Positions 6,110 to 6,267 of a stretch of 6,267 bases of DNA are shown here, one piece after another. The stretch lies in the NCBI GenBank assembly GCA_902767175.1, contig CACXGH010000143.1, forward strand, positions 1 to 6,267. Direction: 5' to 3'. The stretch is from an uncultured Ruminococcus sp. (lineage in GTDB: Bacteria; Bacillota; Clostridia; Oscillospirales; Acutalibacteraceae). The translations under genes were made by a program, and so were the position numbers. The stretch's first letter is position 1. Every line of letters starts with the position of its first letter. The notes below the pieces were generated by a model that worked only from the letters and a program-made list of their open reading frames with translations, was not told the origin of the DNA and did no database searches.

Positions 6110-6117
6110 AGTATAAT
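6110..6117. promoter_or_regulatory. Overlapping -10-like boxes between the two inverted repeats
   Basis: The plus strand has a perfect TATAAT at 6112-6117; the minus strand has TATACT at 6115-6110. Neither has a good -35 at 16-18 bases: the plus-strand candidate is TTAATC at 6089-6094, and the minus strand has only TCTTAT. A minus-strand start here would give the kinase a leader containing repeat B but not repeat A. A plus-strand start would read toward the right edge of the window. Confidence 0.25.
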
Positions 6118-6123
6118 GTGTAC

Positions 6124-6175
6124 AATGTTTGCATAAGAAAGCATCTGATAAAAGCTGCTTTCTTATGCAGACATT
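6124..6175. repeat. Inverted repeat A upstream of the kinase, 20-base arms
   Basis: GCATAAGAAAGCA (6131-6143) is perfectly complementary to TGCTTTCTTATGC (6156-6168). The pairing extends outward to 20-base arms (6124-6143 and 6156-6175) with a single non-identical position. The 12-base loop contains TCTGATAAAAGC, nearly the same word as the arm of inverted repeat B (CTGATTAAAAGC). No T-run follows on either strand. It could be an RNA hairpin, a paired operator or a mobile-element remnant. Confidence 0.7.
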
Positions 6176-6267
6176 TCCTCTTAAGGTAATACCGCACAGA
6201 GATAGTGCCGCAGATGCGCAGCAGATTTTTTCGTCAGATTGTATCAAACTACCGCAGGAATACTGAC
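6176..6267. other. Non-coding right edge, nothing firm
   Basis: I see no convincing reading frame in this stretch. A minus-strand TACAAT (6238-6243) resembles a -10 box for an upstream kinase promoter, but its -35 region would fall at or beyond the window edge. A T-run on the plus strand (6226-6231) follows only a poorly matched stem. Confidence 0.3.

Noticed and set aside
6211..6231. Plus-strand stem followed by six T residues, like a terminator
   Set aside because: The stem (GCCGCA with TGCGCAGC) has mismatches at several positions, and no plus-strand gene ends nearby.

Overview
The window looks like chromosomal DNA of a moderate-GC Firmicute of class Clostridia, most like a gut or rumen Ruminococcus/Oscillospiraceae genome. 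The grounds are a transketolase split into two genes, strong AGGAGG-type ribosome binding sites, a Firmicutes-style pyridoxamine/pyridoxal kinase, and a membrane Ser/Thr kinase carrying a TPR domain. The family-level assignment is inference from protein style, not a database match. All six genes I can support are on the minus strand, so transcription runs from high to low coordinates.

Right side (about 6267 to 2900), in transcription order: a non-coding leader with two strong inverted repeats that share sequence words and could fold in competing ways (6062-6175); a 689-aa membrane Ser/Thr protein kinase with an N-terminal kinase domain, one transmembrane helix and a C-terminal TPR array predicted outside the membrane (6027-3958); a 46-aa single-pass membrane protein whose ribosome binding site lies inside the end of the kinase gene (3952-3812); and a pyridoxal/pyridoxamine kinase with a GTG start (3749-2922). 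The tight spacing of the first two suggests translational coupling. pdxK follows 62 bases later and is probably in the same transcript.

Middle (about 2900 to 1948): a promoter (2801-2830) drives a 265-aa secreted, membrane-anchored acidic protein. It has a signal peptide, a Pro/Asp/Glu-rich ectodomain with three near-identical 10-residue repeats, and a C-terminal transmembrane helix with a short basic tail. There is no sortase motif.

Left side (1871 to 82): the N-terminal (thiamine diphosphate-binding) and C-terminal (pyrimidine-binding plus C domain) halves of transketolase, two bases apart. Together they form one enzyme of the non-oxidative pentose phosphate pathway. Beyond them, bases 1-70 are a GC-rich cluster of small palindromes unlike the surrounding DNA, probably an interspersed repeat and perhaps a transcription end.

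The metabolic genes are ordinary. The least ordinary parts are the kinase with its outward TPR domain and coupled mini-protein, the structured leader before it, the repeat-bearing acidic surface protein, and the GC-rich palindrome cluster at the left edge. No CRISPR array, transposase, tRNA, rRNA or phage gene is visible.
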